A stretch of 64,000 nucleotides of DNA from NIOZ-UU13 sp035528395 (GTDB lineage: Bacteria; Planctomycetota; Phycisphaerae; Sedimentisphaerales; Anaerobacaceae), in assembly GCA_035528395.1 (NCBI GenBank), contig DATKYR010000035.1, positions 13,837 through 77,836 of the forward strand, given 5' to 3'. The position numbers were made by a program, and so were the translations under genes. The notes under the pieces were generated by a model. The model saw nothing but the letters and a program-made list of their open reading frames with translations, was not told the DNA's origin and ran no database searches. This document shows positions 46,204 to 54,861 of the stretch, piece after piece; the stretch's first letter is position 1; every line of letters begins with the position of its first letter.

Positions 46204-46710
46204 CTATGAATAGTAATCAGAGCCCGGTTGGGCTGGAAGCAGACGGCTTCTTCCTCCGGCCGGCACCTGCCCGTTCGAAGCTCCGTTCTGCTGCGTTTCT
46301 TTCAGAATCTGGCGCATTCTTTCGGCATAGTTGCGTAACGCCGAAGCATCGGTCATAGATGATCTGCGATTGACCGAGACCAGATGCCTTACAAAAGGAC
46401 GATAGGGTATTTCCGGTAGTGTCTCCAGGTCAGGGAGTTGTTCCCTTGTAGCCCGGACATCTCCGGGACGCCATTTTTTAAGTGCATGGTTGCTGGAAAA
46501 ATTTGCAATCGAGATAATGAATACAGCCGCCGCCGCGGAAGCTACGAGGCGCATTAAGGGAATCTGCCATGGCATTTCCACTGAGGTTTGCTTCCACTCC
46601 TTTCTTGCTTCAGTGGTGATTCGCTCTTTGAGCAGGGGTGATGGTTCAGGTATGTGTGCTCTTCTCAAGAGATGTTCGATCTTATCGTTCTCTAAATCTT
46701 TTTCGTTCAT
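46204..46710 (-). CDS. Probable anti-sigma factor, one membrane helix
   Basis: 168 residues. Cytoplasmic head (1-49) with helical bundle-like sequence (NEKDLENDKIEHLLRRAH), one helix (LMRLVASAAAAVFIISIANF) and an extracytoplasmic tail (to 168). Its A of ATG is the last base of the sigma stop (TAATG), the tightest coupling possible, which is how anti-sigma factors are usually placed. No zinc-binding H-x3-C-x2-C motif is seen, so it is not a ZAS-type anti-sigma. Binding to the sigma factor is inferred. Confidence 0.7.
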   Translation of the reverse strand: MNEKDLENDKIEHLLRRAHIPEPSPLLKERITTEARKEWKQTSVEMPWQIPLMRLVASAAAAVFIISIANFSSNHALKKWRPGDVRATREQLPDLETLPEIPYRPFVRHLVSVNRRSSMTDASALRNYAERMRQILKETQQNGASNGQVPAGGRSRLLPAQPGSDYYS

Positions 46711-47246
46711 TATGTAAGATTCCCCAACAAGTTTCGCAGCTTCTCCATCCCGTAACGGTATCGGCTCGCTACAGTGTTTTGAGACAGTCCCAAAAGCCCG
46801 GAGATTTCCAAAAACGTTTTCTGCCTATATATCTTCAGAACAATCACTTCCCGCTGTGGCTGCGGTAAATGAGCTAAGGCAACTTGCAACTGTTCAACCA
46901 GGTCGCTCAGTTCCTGGTTGTTTTCCGTTACCATTAGCCAGGATTCAGTTCTAACCTTAGCTATCTGTTCTCTTTTACGGCTGCTAATCAGCCTGTAGGC
47001 TTCATTTCGGGCGATCCGATACACATAAGCATCCGGGCATCGTGCTCTGGCCAATCTGTGACGTTTGCGAACAATCCTGACAAAGACTGTCTGGAGCACG
47101 TCTTCAGCATCGTGCCTCGAGCAAAGCACGGCCTGGAGAAATGTGAGAAGATCTTTCGCATAACGGTCCCACATTAATTCCACTGCGGCCGGATCATTCC
47201 GTCCCAGAGCCGCTCGCAGAATATTATCAGATCGATTCTCGTCCAA
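46710..47246 (-). CDS. ECF-type RNA polymerase sigma factor
   Basis: 178 residues, TTG start at 47246 with AGGA eight bases before; an in-frame TAG lies four codons upstream, so no longer form exists (ATT is the only other option). Region 2: DPAAVELMWDRYAKDLLTFL and HDAEDVLQTVFVRIVRKRH. Region 4: LAHLPQPQREVIVLKIYRQ then LSQNTVASRYRYGMEKLR (helix-turn-helix). Translationally coupled to the anti-sigma-like gene. Distinct from the 35.3-kb sigma, with which it shares only family features, so the window holds two independent ECF systems. Confidence 0.92.
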   Translation of the reverse strand: MDENRSDNILRAALGRNDPAAVELMWDRYAKDLLTFLQAVLCSRHDAEDVLQTVFVRIVRKRHRLARARCPDAYVYRIARNEAYRLISSRKREQIAKVRTESWLMVTENNQELSDLVEQLQVALAHLPQPQREVIVLKIYRQKTFLEISGLLGLSQNTVASRYRYGMEKLRNLLGNLT

Positions 47247-47371
47247 AATTTTGTCCTAATCTTCGATTCATAAGTAAAGACCATTCAACGTTGTTGTTTT
47301 GTCTATTAATTAAAATTTTCTTACTAAATTTTCTGCTTACAATACAAAAACTTGTATAGCTATGCCACAGC

Positions 47372-47430
47372 AAATAGTATAGATGTTGGCTTTCTTAAGC
47401 TTTATGTAATTTGAGGTTCATGTGTTACAA
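47372..47430 (+). repeat. Decayed copy of the 59.7-kb small-ORF sequence family
   Basis: Aligns with 59677-59736 (TAGATGT--GCTTT, TTTATG-AATT-GAGGT, GTTACA) with indels. Third member of the family that also occurs at 3108. Confidence 0.45.
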
Positions 47431-47436
47431 CCACTG

Positions 47437-47476
47437 TGCGCTTGTCAAGGGAGGATATTGGTCCTTGACAAGCGCA
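47437..47476. other. Perfect 14-bp hairpin
   Basis: TGCGCTTGTCAAGG (47437-47450) and its exact reverse complement (47463-47476) flank a 12-base loop. No T-run follows on either strand, so it is not a normal terminator. The right arm abuts repeat copy B. Confidence 0.75.
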
Positions 47477-47626
47477 GAATGTCTCCACAGATGTCAATTT
47501 TTTCGAATTATGCTGGCACCGAACCCCAAATGCTTGCCGAAAAACAAATATTTTTTGAAAATTTTTCACAATTTTCAGATTAAGTAGCCGGATGAAAAGA
47601 AATATATCAATCATGTAATTCTTTTG
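47476..47626. repeat. 150-bp dispersed repeat, copy B
   Basis: Partner of copy A (29995-30142); see there. Lies about 230 bases upstream of the second ECF sigma gene. Confidence 0.8.
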
Positions 47627-47804
47627 GAGATATTTGTCAGGTTCTGTTGTGTTTGCAGTTTTCTGAAGCTTCATGAATCCTGCAGAAACGCGGATAGTCC
47701 TTCTGAAGTGGCGTGTGAAGTGGGGTGCAATTTTTGCAAGCGATGACCAGGAATCGGACAAGAGCCGAAAAGGACTCTCCATTCGTCCGGGCCTGTCCCA
47801 GTTA

Positions 47805-48345
47805 TTACTCCTTTGCTCCGTTCTTGCGGAGGAGATCGATGATGGAGGTGTGGCCTCTTTGTTTCGCGTGCCACAAAGCAGTTCGGCTTCGGTTGTCTTT
47901 GGCGTTGGCGTCGCCACCTTTAGAAAGAAGCATTTCTACCACATCCCTATGGCCTGCCCTCGTGGCATTATGGAGTGGTGTCCGATTGCGCCCCCCTCTT
48001 ACATTAACAGTTGCACCTTTTGCGATAAGCAACTCTATAACGCCCCGGTTGCCTCCCGAAGTTGCACCGTGCATTGGCGTATTTCCGTTCTTGGCTTTGG
48101 CATTAACATTTGCTCCCTTGGAGATGAAATAGCTCCACGATCTTCCTATCGTCGGCTCCAGCCGCCTGATGCAGCGGTGTGGTTTCATCTTCTGCTTCCG
48201 CCTCAACGTTAGCATTCTTGGCAATAAGAAACTCAGCCACATCTCTACGACAAGGAAGTACTACTTGGCCGTGCGGTCTGAAGATATGGTTTCTGCCAAC
48301 AAGGTATTGAATAGTATTTTGGCTAAAACGAAAGACGATTGACAC
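47805..48345 (-). pseudogene. Frameshifted ankyrin-repeat protein
   Basis: Ankyrin repeats run leftward in two frames. First frame: RRDVAEFLIAKNANVEAEAE, TTPLHQAAGADDRKIVELF. After a one-base insertion near 48130 the second frame continues: ISKGANVNAKAKNGNTPMHG, GVIELLIAKGATVNVRGG, TPLHNATRAGHRDVVEMLL, IIDLLRKNGAKE to the stop at 47805. At least four repeats are seen; the N-terminal end has no start or signal. Reading ELF-ISKGANV across the junction restores a normal repeat, so a single indel (mutation or sequence error) explains the break. Confidence 0.75.
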
Positions 48346-48382
48346 AAATTGCTGATTTTGCTCACTTTGAGTGCTTTAGAAC

Positions 48383-48412
48383 TTGACAGGACGAACAGAA
48401 AGTTGTTATGCT
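48383..48412 (+). promoter_or_regulatory. Sigma-70-type promoter of tRNA-Arg
   Basis: TTGACA at 48383-48388, 18-base spacer, TATGCT at 48407-48412, ending 19 bases before the tRNA. Confidence 0.75.
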
Positions 48413-48431
48413 ACAAGCACTTAAAAAATAG

Positions 48432-48505
<74 letters not shown>

Positions 48506-48816
48506 GTTGAGTGGATGGTGGGTGTTTTCAGCAAAAATTGCAAACGGTAATCTATAGTCTCCATAGAAAGTTACGTAGTCGAGCCGCAAGTTCGAAAACA
48601 CTGATCCCACAATTTACCGCTTTTAGAGTGAAGATAACGTAACGTATTATTTATTGAGGTTTTGTACAGGTTCGTGAATTCTTACCGGTTCACAGAAAGA
48701 ACGTTTTTCGGGCAAAAGGGCACAAGTGTCCTAAGTGTGTGACAGGTGTTAGATATTGTGGTATCATACAGTCGAACATAATAATCCGGCAGCAAATCTG
48801 AGAAAGGAGTTTGATT
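48506..48816. promoter_or_regulatory. 311-bp gap after tRNA-Arg
   Basis: No gene recognised; the right end carries the ribosome site AAAGGAG for the RraA-like gene. Confidence 0.4.
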
Positions 48817-49611
48817 ATGAAAAGAACAATGGTTATTTGCTGTGTGGCGGCATCGATTGTCATGACCGAAGGGTGCAGTAGTCCTGGTCGGCGCGATGAT
48901 TCTCACGACAAGACGCCGGCTAACGAGGTCAGCAGGGAAACGCTTGAGATTTTTCGGTCTGTTCGGACGTCAGACGTTTGCGACGCTTTGGACTCAATGG
49001 GATTTCAGGAGCGCTATCAAATGGATCCTGTCATGCGGCCTCTTTACTTCGGGATTCGCTTTGCCGGGATCGCCCGCACCGCTGAGTATGACCTCATTGA
49101 CCGGCCTCTGCAGCCGATGTCTTACGAGGAGTTCGACAAGCGACAATACAAGAGTGGGCCGGAAGGTCTGTGGCACGAAGCCGGCCCGTGGGGCGGTCCC
49201 GACCAGGTGCTTGTGATCGACGCAAAGCGAACGGCGGCGGGGATTCTTGGTTCCGCGAACACGCTGCAAGGGCGGACTAAGGGGGTGGTCGGTTACATCA
49301 TCGACGGAACCTGCCGCGACTCTTACGAGTGTGTGATCCAAAAAACTCCGGTCTTTTGTACAGTGAGGTCACCTGCTCACCCTATGGGGCGAATTGGACC
49401 GATCTCGAATAACCAGCCTATCACGTGCGCGGGCGTGAGAGTCAGGCCGGGGGACGTCATTGTTGCGGACGATGATGGCGTCATGGTTGTCCCGCAGGAA
49501 ATTGCCGATGAAGTCGCACGCTGTGCCAAGCTGATTCAGGACAAAGACCGGCCAGGCCGACGTGAAAACTATAAGAAGCTTGACATACCGCCGGATGAGA
49601 CTGTGCAATAG
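48817..49611 (+). CDS. RraA-like lipoprotein (HMG/OHCU-aldolase fold)
   Basis: 264 residues from ATG 48817 (AAAGGAG seven bases before). Lipobox MTEGC (Cys about 20). The rest is the RraA / dimethylmenaquinone-methyltransferase fold: SDVCDALDSMG, then GYIIDGTCRDSY and TPVFCTVRSPAHPMG, and the C-terminal VRPGDVIVADDDGVMVVP with Asp/Glu metal ligands. Cytoplasmic RraA inhibits RNase E; many homologs are aldolases that split 4-hydroxy-4-methyl-2-oxoglutarate. A lipoprotein form outside the membrane cannot inhibit RNase E, so an aldolase-like or sugar-acid role is more likely. Followed by a glycoside-hydrolase gene 43 bases downstream. Confidence 0.85.
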   Translation: MKRTMVICCVAASIVMTEGCSSPGRRDDSHDKTPANEVSRETLEIFRSVRTSDVCDALDSMGFQERYQMDPVMRPLYFGIRFAGIARTAEYDLIDRPLQPMSYEEFDKRQYKSGPEGLWHEAGPWGGPDQVLVIDAKRTAAGILGSANTLQGRTKGVVGYIIDGTCRDSYECVIQKTPVFCTVRSPAHPMGRIGPISNNQPITCAGVRVRPGDVIVADDDGVMVVPQEIADEVARCAKLIQDKDRPGRRENYKKLDIPPDETVQ

Positions 49612-49653
49612 AAAGATACGCCGGGATGAGTTGATGTAGAGGAAAAAGTAGAA

Positions 49654-51816
49654 ATGGACCGAAGAGATTTCATAAAAACGTCAGTAGTTGCGGGTGCGTA
49701 TGCGGTCCTCGCAAGGCCGTGGGTCGCTTCTGCTGAGGACACGAAACCGTGGTTCGATCGCCCGATGCGTTGGGCACAATTGGTCCTTGTGGAAAACGAT
49801 CCGGGCCAATTCGATCCAGACTTTTGGCTGGATTACTTCAAGCGTATCCACGCCGATGCCGCTTGTTTGAGCGCCGGAGGCGTGGTCGCGTACTACCCCA
49901 CACAAATCACCCTACACCATCGAAGCGCATGGCTTGGTGATTCTGACCCGTTCGGCTATCTGGTCCGCGGATGCCGCGAAATGAAGATGGTGGTGATCGC
50001 CCGTACCGACCCGCACGCGGTCTGGAACGACGTCTATAAAGCCCATCCGGATTGGATTGCCGTCGATTCGAAAGGGCAAAAACGGTGTCATTGGTCGAAT
50101 CCCGAATTGTGGGTCACGTGCGCGCTCGGCCCATACAACTTTGAATTCATGACCGGAGTTCATAAGGAGATTACAACTTTATACCAGGTGGATGGGATTT
50201 TCTCCAATCGCTGGGCCGGTCACGGAACATGCTATTGTGAGCATTGCGTTCGGAATTTCAAGTCGTTTTCCGGGATGGACCTGCCCCGAACGAGCAATCG
50301 TCACGACCCGACTTATCGTAAATACCTGGAGTGGCGAATCGAGCGATTAAGAGAGTTGTGGTTCTTGTGGGACCGGACAATCCGGGAGGTCAAGACCACC
50401 TCTCGGTATATTCCCAACGGATTCCCTGATAATATCGTCACCGGCGCCTTGTCGGATATTTTCTTCACCGATCATCAGGCAAGAAGGGGCGTTATTCCTC
50501 CCTGGTCGAACGGCAAGCGTGCGAAAGAACTGCGCGCGACGATGGGAATGAAACCCATCGGCGGCATATTCAGCATTGGATTGGAAGAACGTTATCGGTG
50601 GAAGGACTCCGTGCAGAGTGAGGCGGAAACACGAATTTGGGTGGCGGAAGGAACCGCCAACAATATGCGGCCATGGTTTGTTAAATTCTCGGGGACACTC
50701 TACGACCGACGTTGGCTTAAGGTAGTTGAAAAAATCTACCAATGGCATTATCGCGCCGAACCGTATTTGAGAAACGTTGCGCCGCTCGCCCGGGTGGCGA
50801 TGGTCTATTCGGAGCAGACAGACCGTTACTACGGAGGCCAAAGATGGCAGGAGCAAAGCGACGGTCACGAGCTGGGGATGTATCATGCCCTCATCGAAGC
50901 GCGTATACCATTCGAGATGGTGAACGACCGGTTGCTCGACGCTGAGCGCCTCAAGCCATTCAAATTATTGATTCTTCCGAACATAGCCGCCCTTTCGGAA
51001 GCTCAGTGCGAACAACTCAGGCAATACGTCCAACGTGGGGGAAGTTTGGTCGCCACCTTCGAGACGTCACTGTATGACGAATTGGGAAAACATCGGCGAG
51101 ATTTCGGCCTTGCCGATCTGTTCGGAGTCTCTTATAACAACTGGGTCGAAGGCCCGATGAAGAATTCGTATTTAAGACTGAAAAGCGATTCGAACACCGG
51201 CCGATTTCATCCGGTCTTAAGTGGGCTGGAAGATGCATACCGAATCATCAATGGGATTTGGCGACTGGATGTCAAGCCTCTGTTAGACTTCCCTTCTCTG
51301 GTCACTTTGATCCCCACTTATCCTGATTTACCAATGGAACACGTTTATCCGAGAAAGCCGGACACCGATATCCGAGAACTGTATTTGCGAGAATTGCCGA
51401 AGAGCCGGATTGCTTACATTCCCTGGGATATAGGCCGGACGTTTTGGGAAATCATGAATGTGGACCATGGAAGACTTCTGAGAAATATAATCAATTGGAC
51501 GGTAAATGAAAAACCGCCGGTTCAAGTGTCCGGTCCCGGGGTCCTCGATGTCACCGTATGGCGGCAAAAACAATCAATGACCGTTCATCTGGTCAATCTC
51601 ACCAATCCGATGATGATGAAAGGTCCGTTTCGAGAATTCATTCGTATCGGCGAGCAAAAGCTTCAAGTAAAAATTCCACGAGGTACAAAAATAAAGAAGA
51701 TACACCTGCTTGTCGGCGATAAAAGCCCGGATTACGAAACCAAGGATGACATTGTCTCGCTTACCGTACCGTCGATCCTGGACCACGAAGTAGTAGCGTT
51801 GGATCTCCTAATATGA
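49654..51816 (+). CDS. Tat-exported glycoside hydrolase-like protein with beta-galactosidase-trimerisation-like domain
   Basis: 720 residues. Tat signal MDRRDFIKTSVVAGAYAV. N-terminal TIM-barrel half (about 35-360) of the putative glycosyl hydrolase-6 group (GHL6): IHADAACLSAGGVVAYYPTQ, IARTDPHAVW, IFSNRWAGHGTCYCEHC. Then a GH42-type trimerisation/GATase-like half: RVAMVYSEQTDRYYGG, IPFEMVNDRLLDAERL, FKLLILPNIAALSEAQ, and a beta C-terminus. These are fucosidase-, galactosidase- or arabinosidase-like enzymes; specificity unknown. It shares a promoter region with the RraA-like gene and ends 72 bp from the convergent GH95 gene. Confidence 0.8.
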   Translation: MDRRDFIKTSVVAGAYAVLARPWVASAEDTKPWFDRPMRWAQLVLVENDPGQFDPDFWLDYFKRIHADAACLSAGGVVAYYPTQITLHHRSAWLGDSDPFGYLVRGCREMKMVVIARTDPHAVWNDVYKAHPDWIAVDSKGQKRCHWSNPELWVTCALGPYNFEFMTGVHKEITTLYQVDGIFSNRWAGHGTCYCEHCVRNFKSFSGMDLPRTSNRHDPTYRKYLEWRIERLRELWFLWDRTIREVKTTSRYIPNGFPDNIVTGALSDIFFTDHQARRGVIPPWSNGKRAKELRATMGMKPIGGIFSIGLEERYRWKDSVQSEAETRIWVAEGTANNMRPWFVKFSGTLYDRRWLKVVEKIYQWHYRAEPYLRNVAPLARVAMVYSEQTDRYYGGQRWQEQSDGHELGMYHALIEARIPFEMVNDRLLDAERLKPFKLLILPNIAALSEAQCEQLRQYVQRGGSLVATFETSLYDELGKHRRDFGLADLFGVSYNNWVEGPMKNSYLRLKSDSNTGRFHPVLSGLEDAYRIINGIWRLDVKPLLDFPSLVTLIPTYPDLPMEHVYPRKPDTDIRELYLRELPKSRIAYIPWDIGRTFWEIMNVDHGRLLRNIINWTVNEKPPVQVSGPGVLDVTVWRQKQSMTVHLVNLTNPMMMKGPFREFIRIGEQKLQVKIPRGTKIKKIHLLVGDKSPDYETKDDIVSLTVPSILDHEVVALDLLI

Positions 51817-51888
51817 TTGCTTGTACAATATAAAGAATCATCGTCTCGGAAAATTGGGGATATGCTTCATATTGAAGTCCAGCAACGC

Positions 51889-54273
51889 CTATTCGCGGAT
51901 TAGTGTTATCTCCTGCCCTGCTGAGGTTTTTATTACCAAGTCATTTCCATCTTTGCCGACAGCATTCTTTGTGGCACCTTTGATTTCGTAATCTGATTTT
52001 TCGAATGGATTTTCGAGCCGACAAAGACCGCCCTTTTCCGAGGTTATCCTGACCGAATGCGTCAGGCCGCCTTTGCGTTCCGCGGAAACAAGAAAAGCCC
52101 CTTCTGCACGGAGTTTTTTGAAAGATACATCCTTCCAGCCCTCCGGTACAGCCGGAAGTATACGGATCGTGCCGCTGTAGCTTTGCAGTAACATCTCCTG
52201 TAAGCCTGCCGCAGCAGCGAAATTGCCTTCCAGTGTAAATGGTCTGTAGCGGAAGTTGGAGTATCCTTTCCCTGATTGGTCGCCATTACAATGGAAGCTA
52301 TTGCGCAGGCAAAATGCTGTTGAGAAAATCTCTAACGCCTTCTCAGCTTTTTCTCCGTCTCGTGCTCGGGCGGCCAAGTTCGCAAGCCAGCTGAAGCTGT
52401 ATCCTGTCCACAAGGATGTTCCGCTTTGTTCAAGGTCGGCCAAGGAGGCCTTGATAGTCGCTTGGTCCTCCAAGCCATTCTCCCAATTAATGAGCCCCAG
52501 TGGATGAATGGCCATTAAGTGAGAAAAGTGCCTGTGCGAGAAAGCAAGAGGATGGTCCTTTGCAACAAGCATCTTTTTGCTATTCGCATCGAGTGCGAAA
52601 TTGGGCATCTTGGTCAGCACCTCTCGCCAATGCCGTGCTTCCTCATCTCTACCTGCCTCAACAGCCAATTCGGCTGTCTTCTCAAATGTCCAGCGAATAA
52701 GAGCAAGGTCGTAATTAGTAATTGTAGGAAACCACGCCTCTATGCGATTATCGTTAATCTCCGGCGACGAGCTCAGAGGAAGGGTAAGCTTGCCGTCCGC
52801 TCCGTTTTCGGTAACGGCTTCAAGAAACACGGCCACATCCTGAAGCCATGGGTATGCCCGGTTTCTGAGGAACTTCCGATCCATGCTGTATCGCCACTGC
52901 AGATAGAAATGGTGCGCCAGCCAGGCCGCTGTTGTTGATGAATGGGTGTACTGGTGCCAGCCGCCTATCTGCTCCTGGTTCAGGTCTGCTGTCATAGGTA
53001 CATTCAAACCCGGTAAATCAAAGAACCGTCTTGTCCAGGCTCTTGCATTTTCCTTTGTCTCCCACAGCCAGTTTACAAATCCAAGTGCCCCATCGAGATG
53101 GTTGCCACTGTAAACCAGCCAGTAGCTCAACTCGGTGTTTAGGTCGTGATGGTAATCTCCCTTCCACGGCGAGATTTTCATATTATCCGCTGTCCAGGGA
53201 CCCTGTAAGGAGATAGGTGGCGTGTTGGGCCGAGCTGCGGCTCCAAATTTGTACATCTCTAAGTACCACTGCCGTTCAATGATTGCATTGGGAACCCGGA
53301 CCGAAGATTTGTCCCAGTACGAATTCCACCATTTGCCGTGGGTATTCAGTGCTCTGGCAAATCCCATTCTCAGTGCCTTCTCACAGTTAGTACGGGCCGT
53401 CATCAAAGAGTCCTGGGACTCATTTGAAGTAGCAATTGACCATGCCCCTACCCAGGCATCTTTTGACTTGCGCCAGGAAACAACTACTGCAAACTTAAAT
53501 CCACCCCACCCTTCTTGTAGATAGCCTGTCCAGTTATTACCGCTCGATTCAATTGGTGCGTCATATCTCAGGCTCGCCAGGTCGCCCGCACTAATTTTGC
53601 CGGGCCCGGCTTCATCTGTAATCTTGCCTGCAAAAGGTGGCGCCAGCAGCCTGATGTTTACGGTTCGGGCCGAATTGATGCGAACCATCCCGAACGGCTC
53701 TACCGTATGGACAAAAACCTCTGCTTTACTGTGATCCTTGAGCTGGACCGAGGCCGTCGCCTTAGCAAGGTCCAATGAGGCATTTTCAAAAACTGGAGTG
53801 TCACAGAGTGTCAGCTCTATACGCCCGGCCGGTATTTTTGTCGGGCCGGGATTCCCGTACGGGTCGTCATAAAGACGGTGGAGGTCAGCCAGCCGGCCTT
53901 CTTCCACCCACTGCCGCATAGTCCGATACGAATACTCGGTGGTGTGAAATTCTGGAACCGGTCGAAGGTCCCAAAGGTCGGTTCGGTCGAGTGAAATTCG
54001 CAATGGTTTGCCATCTCCCCAAACCAAAGCGCCAAGCAACCCGTTACCTAAAGGCATTGCTTCATCCCAGACCATGGCGGGCCTTTTGTAGTGCAGACCG
54101 TGCTCGACCTGGGGTTGCCCATGCGCAAAGGACGCAAACACGACGCCAAGGAACAAGCAAATGAGATGCCCGCCGTGGCTCGCTCTCGCCGCGATGCGAC
54201 TAAGCGCATCGAGTCGCAGCGGGTGGCGGAGCCAAGACGCGACAGGCGTTCTAATCAGGTTTAGTCGATGCAT
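51889..54273 (-). CDS. GH95-family glycoside hydrolase (fucosidase-like)
   Basis: 794 residues, exported (LICLFLGVVFASFAHG, about 36-52; the preceding 35 residues are coded by a repeat-like stretch). GH95 N-terminal beta domain starts with PAMVWDEAMPLGNGLLGALV and SLDRTDLWDLRP; the toroid follows with WTADNMKISPWKGDYHHDLN, AWFPTITNYDLALI and the carboxylate region NGDQSGKGYSNFRYR. GH95 includes alpha-L-fucosidases and alpha-L-galactosidases that invert at the anomeric carbon. With the GHL6-like enzyme it suggests use of fucose- or galactose-rich glycans. Confidence 0.85.
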   Translation of the reverse strand: MHRLNLIRTPVASWLRHPLRLDALSRIAARASHGGHLICLFLGVVFASFAHGQPQVEHGLHYKRPAMVWDEAMPLGNGLLGALVWGDGKPLRISLDRTDLWDLRPVPEFHTTEYSYRTMRQWVEEGRLADLHRLYDDPYGNPGPTKIPAGRIELTLCDTPVFENASLDLAKATASVQLKDHSKAEVFVHTVEPFGMVRINSARTVNIRLLAPPFAGKITDEAGPGKISAGDLASLRYDAPIESSGNNWTGYLQEGWGGFKFAVVVSWRKSKDAWVGAWSIATSNESQDSLMTARTNCEKALRMGFARALNTHGKWWNSYWDKSSVRVPNAIIERQWYLEMYKFGAAARPNTPPISLQGPWTADNMKISPWKGDYHHDLNTELSYWLVYSGNHLDGALGFVNWLWETKENARAWTRRFFDLPGLNVPMTADLNQEQIGGWHQYTHSSTTAAWLAHHFYLQWRYSMDRKFLRNRAYPWLQDVAVFLEAVTENGADGKLTLPLSSSPEINDNRIEAWFPTITNYDLALIRWTFEKTAELAVEAGRDEEARHWREVLTKMPNFALDANSKKMLVAKDHPLAFSHRHFSHLMAIHPLGLINWENGLEDQATIKASLADLEQSGTSLWTGYSFSWLANLAARARDGEKAEKALEIFSTAFCLRNSFHCNGDQSGKGYSNFRYRPFTLEGNFAAAAGLQEMLLQSYSGTIRILPAVPEGWKDVSFKKLRAEGAFLVSAERKGGLTHSVRITSEKGGLCRLENPFEKSDYEIKGATKNAVGKDGNDLVIKTSAGQEITLIRE

Positions 54274-54596
54274 ATCTGATTCTCCTTATGTGTCCACAGG
54301 TTTTATGTCTGACCGGCAAAGTTTACAAAATTCACCCCATGAGATAATTCTTTCATATCTCACGTGGTAAACCTTACCCACCCGTCGCGGTTCGCCTGGC
54401 AGAGCCACAACGTGACAGGTCAACCTTGGTTAGCCGGCCCATGATTTTCCAATTATATTGACCTAACGGCATTTGGCAAAATCGAATTTCGAACAGAGAA
54501 TTTCGAGATTTAAAGTTCCTTGTTCCAGATGAGTATATTTATTACAATAGTCGCATAAATTTTTCAGCAACATCTTCCAGTGAAAGAGAAGTATTC
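54274..54596. promoter_or_regulatory. 323-bp divergent region
   Basis: Between the leftward GH95 gene and the rightward PQQ-blade gene. It contains the second copy of a short repeat (54385-54421) related to one inside the GH95 leader. Confidence 0.4.
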
Positions 54597-54845
54597 ATGA
54601 AAATGAAGTGTTGGTTCCTCACAAAGTGTGCATTTATTCTGTATATGTCGTGTACATTATCAGCGGTGACGGCCCTCCGGAAGGAGTCCCCAGGACTGCT
54701 CATGGCCATCTCGGCCTCTGACGGAACCGAGCTGGCGCAGTACCAGCTCGATTCGTCGCCCGTCTTTGACGGCATGGCCGCAGCCTATGGACGACTCTAT
54801 GTTTCAATGGAAGATGGCAGCCTGTTATGCTTGACCAAGGAGTAG
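54597..54845 (+). CDS. Deletion-derived mini protein: signal peptide joined to one PQQ-type blade
   Basis: 82 residues: signal-like N-terminus (WFLTKCAFILYMSCTLSA), then SPVFDGMAAAYGRLYVSM with ISASDGTELAQYQLDS, which align with the last blade of the 1102-residue protein at 56225 (about 30 of 48 positions identical). A full propeller needs several blades, so this cannot fold as one; it looks like a gene that lost its middle. It ends 16 bases before a Gfo/Idh gene, so it may be transcribed. A binding peptide is a remote alternative. Confidence 0.6.
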   Translation: MKMKCWFLTKCAFILYMSCTLSAVTALRKESPGLLMAISASDGTELAQYQLDSSPVFDGMAAAYGRLYVSMEDGSLLCLTKE

Positions 54846-54861
54846 GTATCTGGAGTATCTT

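Larger units (their letters stand above)
47247..47804. other. 558-bp gap with relic, hairpin and repeat copy B
   Basis: Leader of the sigma operon to the left; then a decayed relic (47372-47430), a perfect hairpin (47437-47476) and repeat copy B (47476-47626). 47627-47804 holds an unrecognised leftward frame. Confidence 0.5.

Noticed and set aside
47402..47917. 171-codon minus-strand frame
   Set aside because: Crosses repeat copy B and the ankyrin relic in another frame; no start or family support.
51817..51888. CTTCATATTGAAG palindrome between convergent genes
   Set aside because: Only 5-bp arms and no T-run; too weak to call a terminator.
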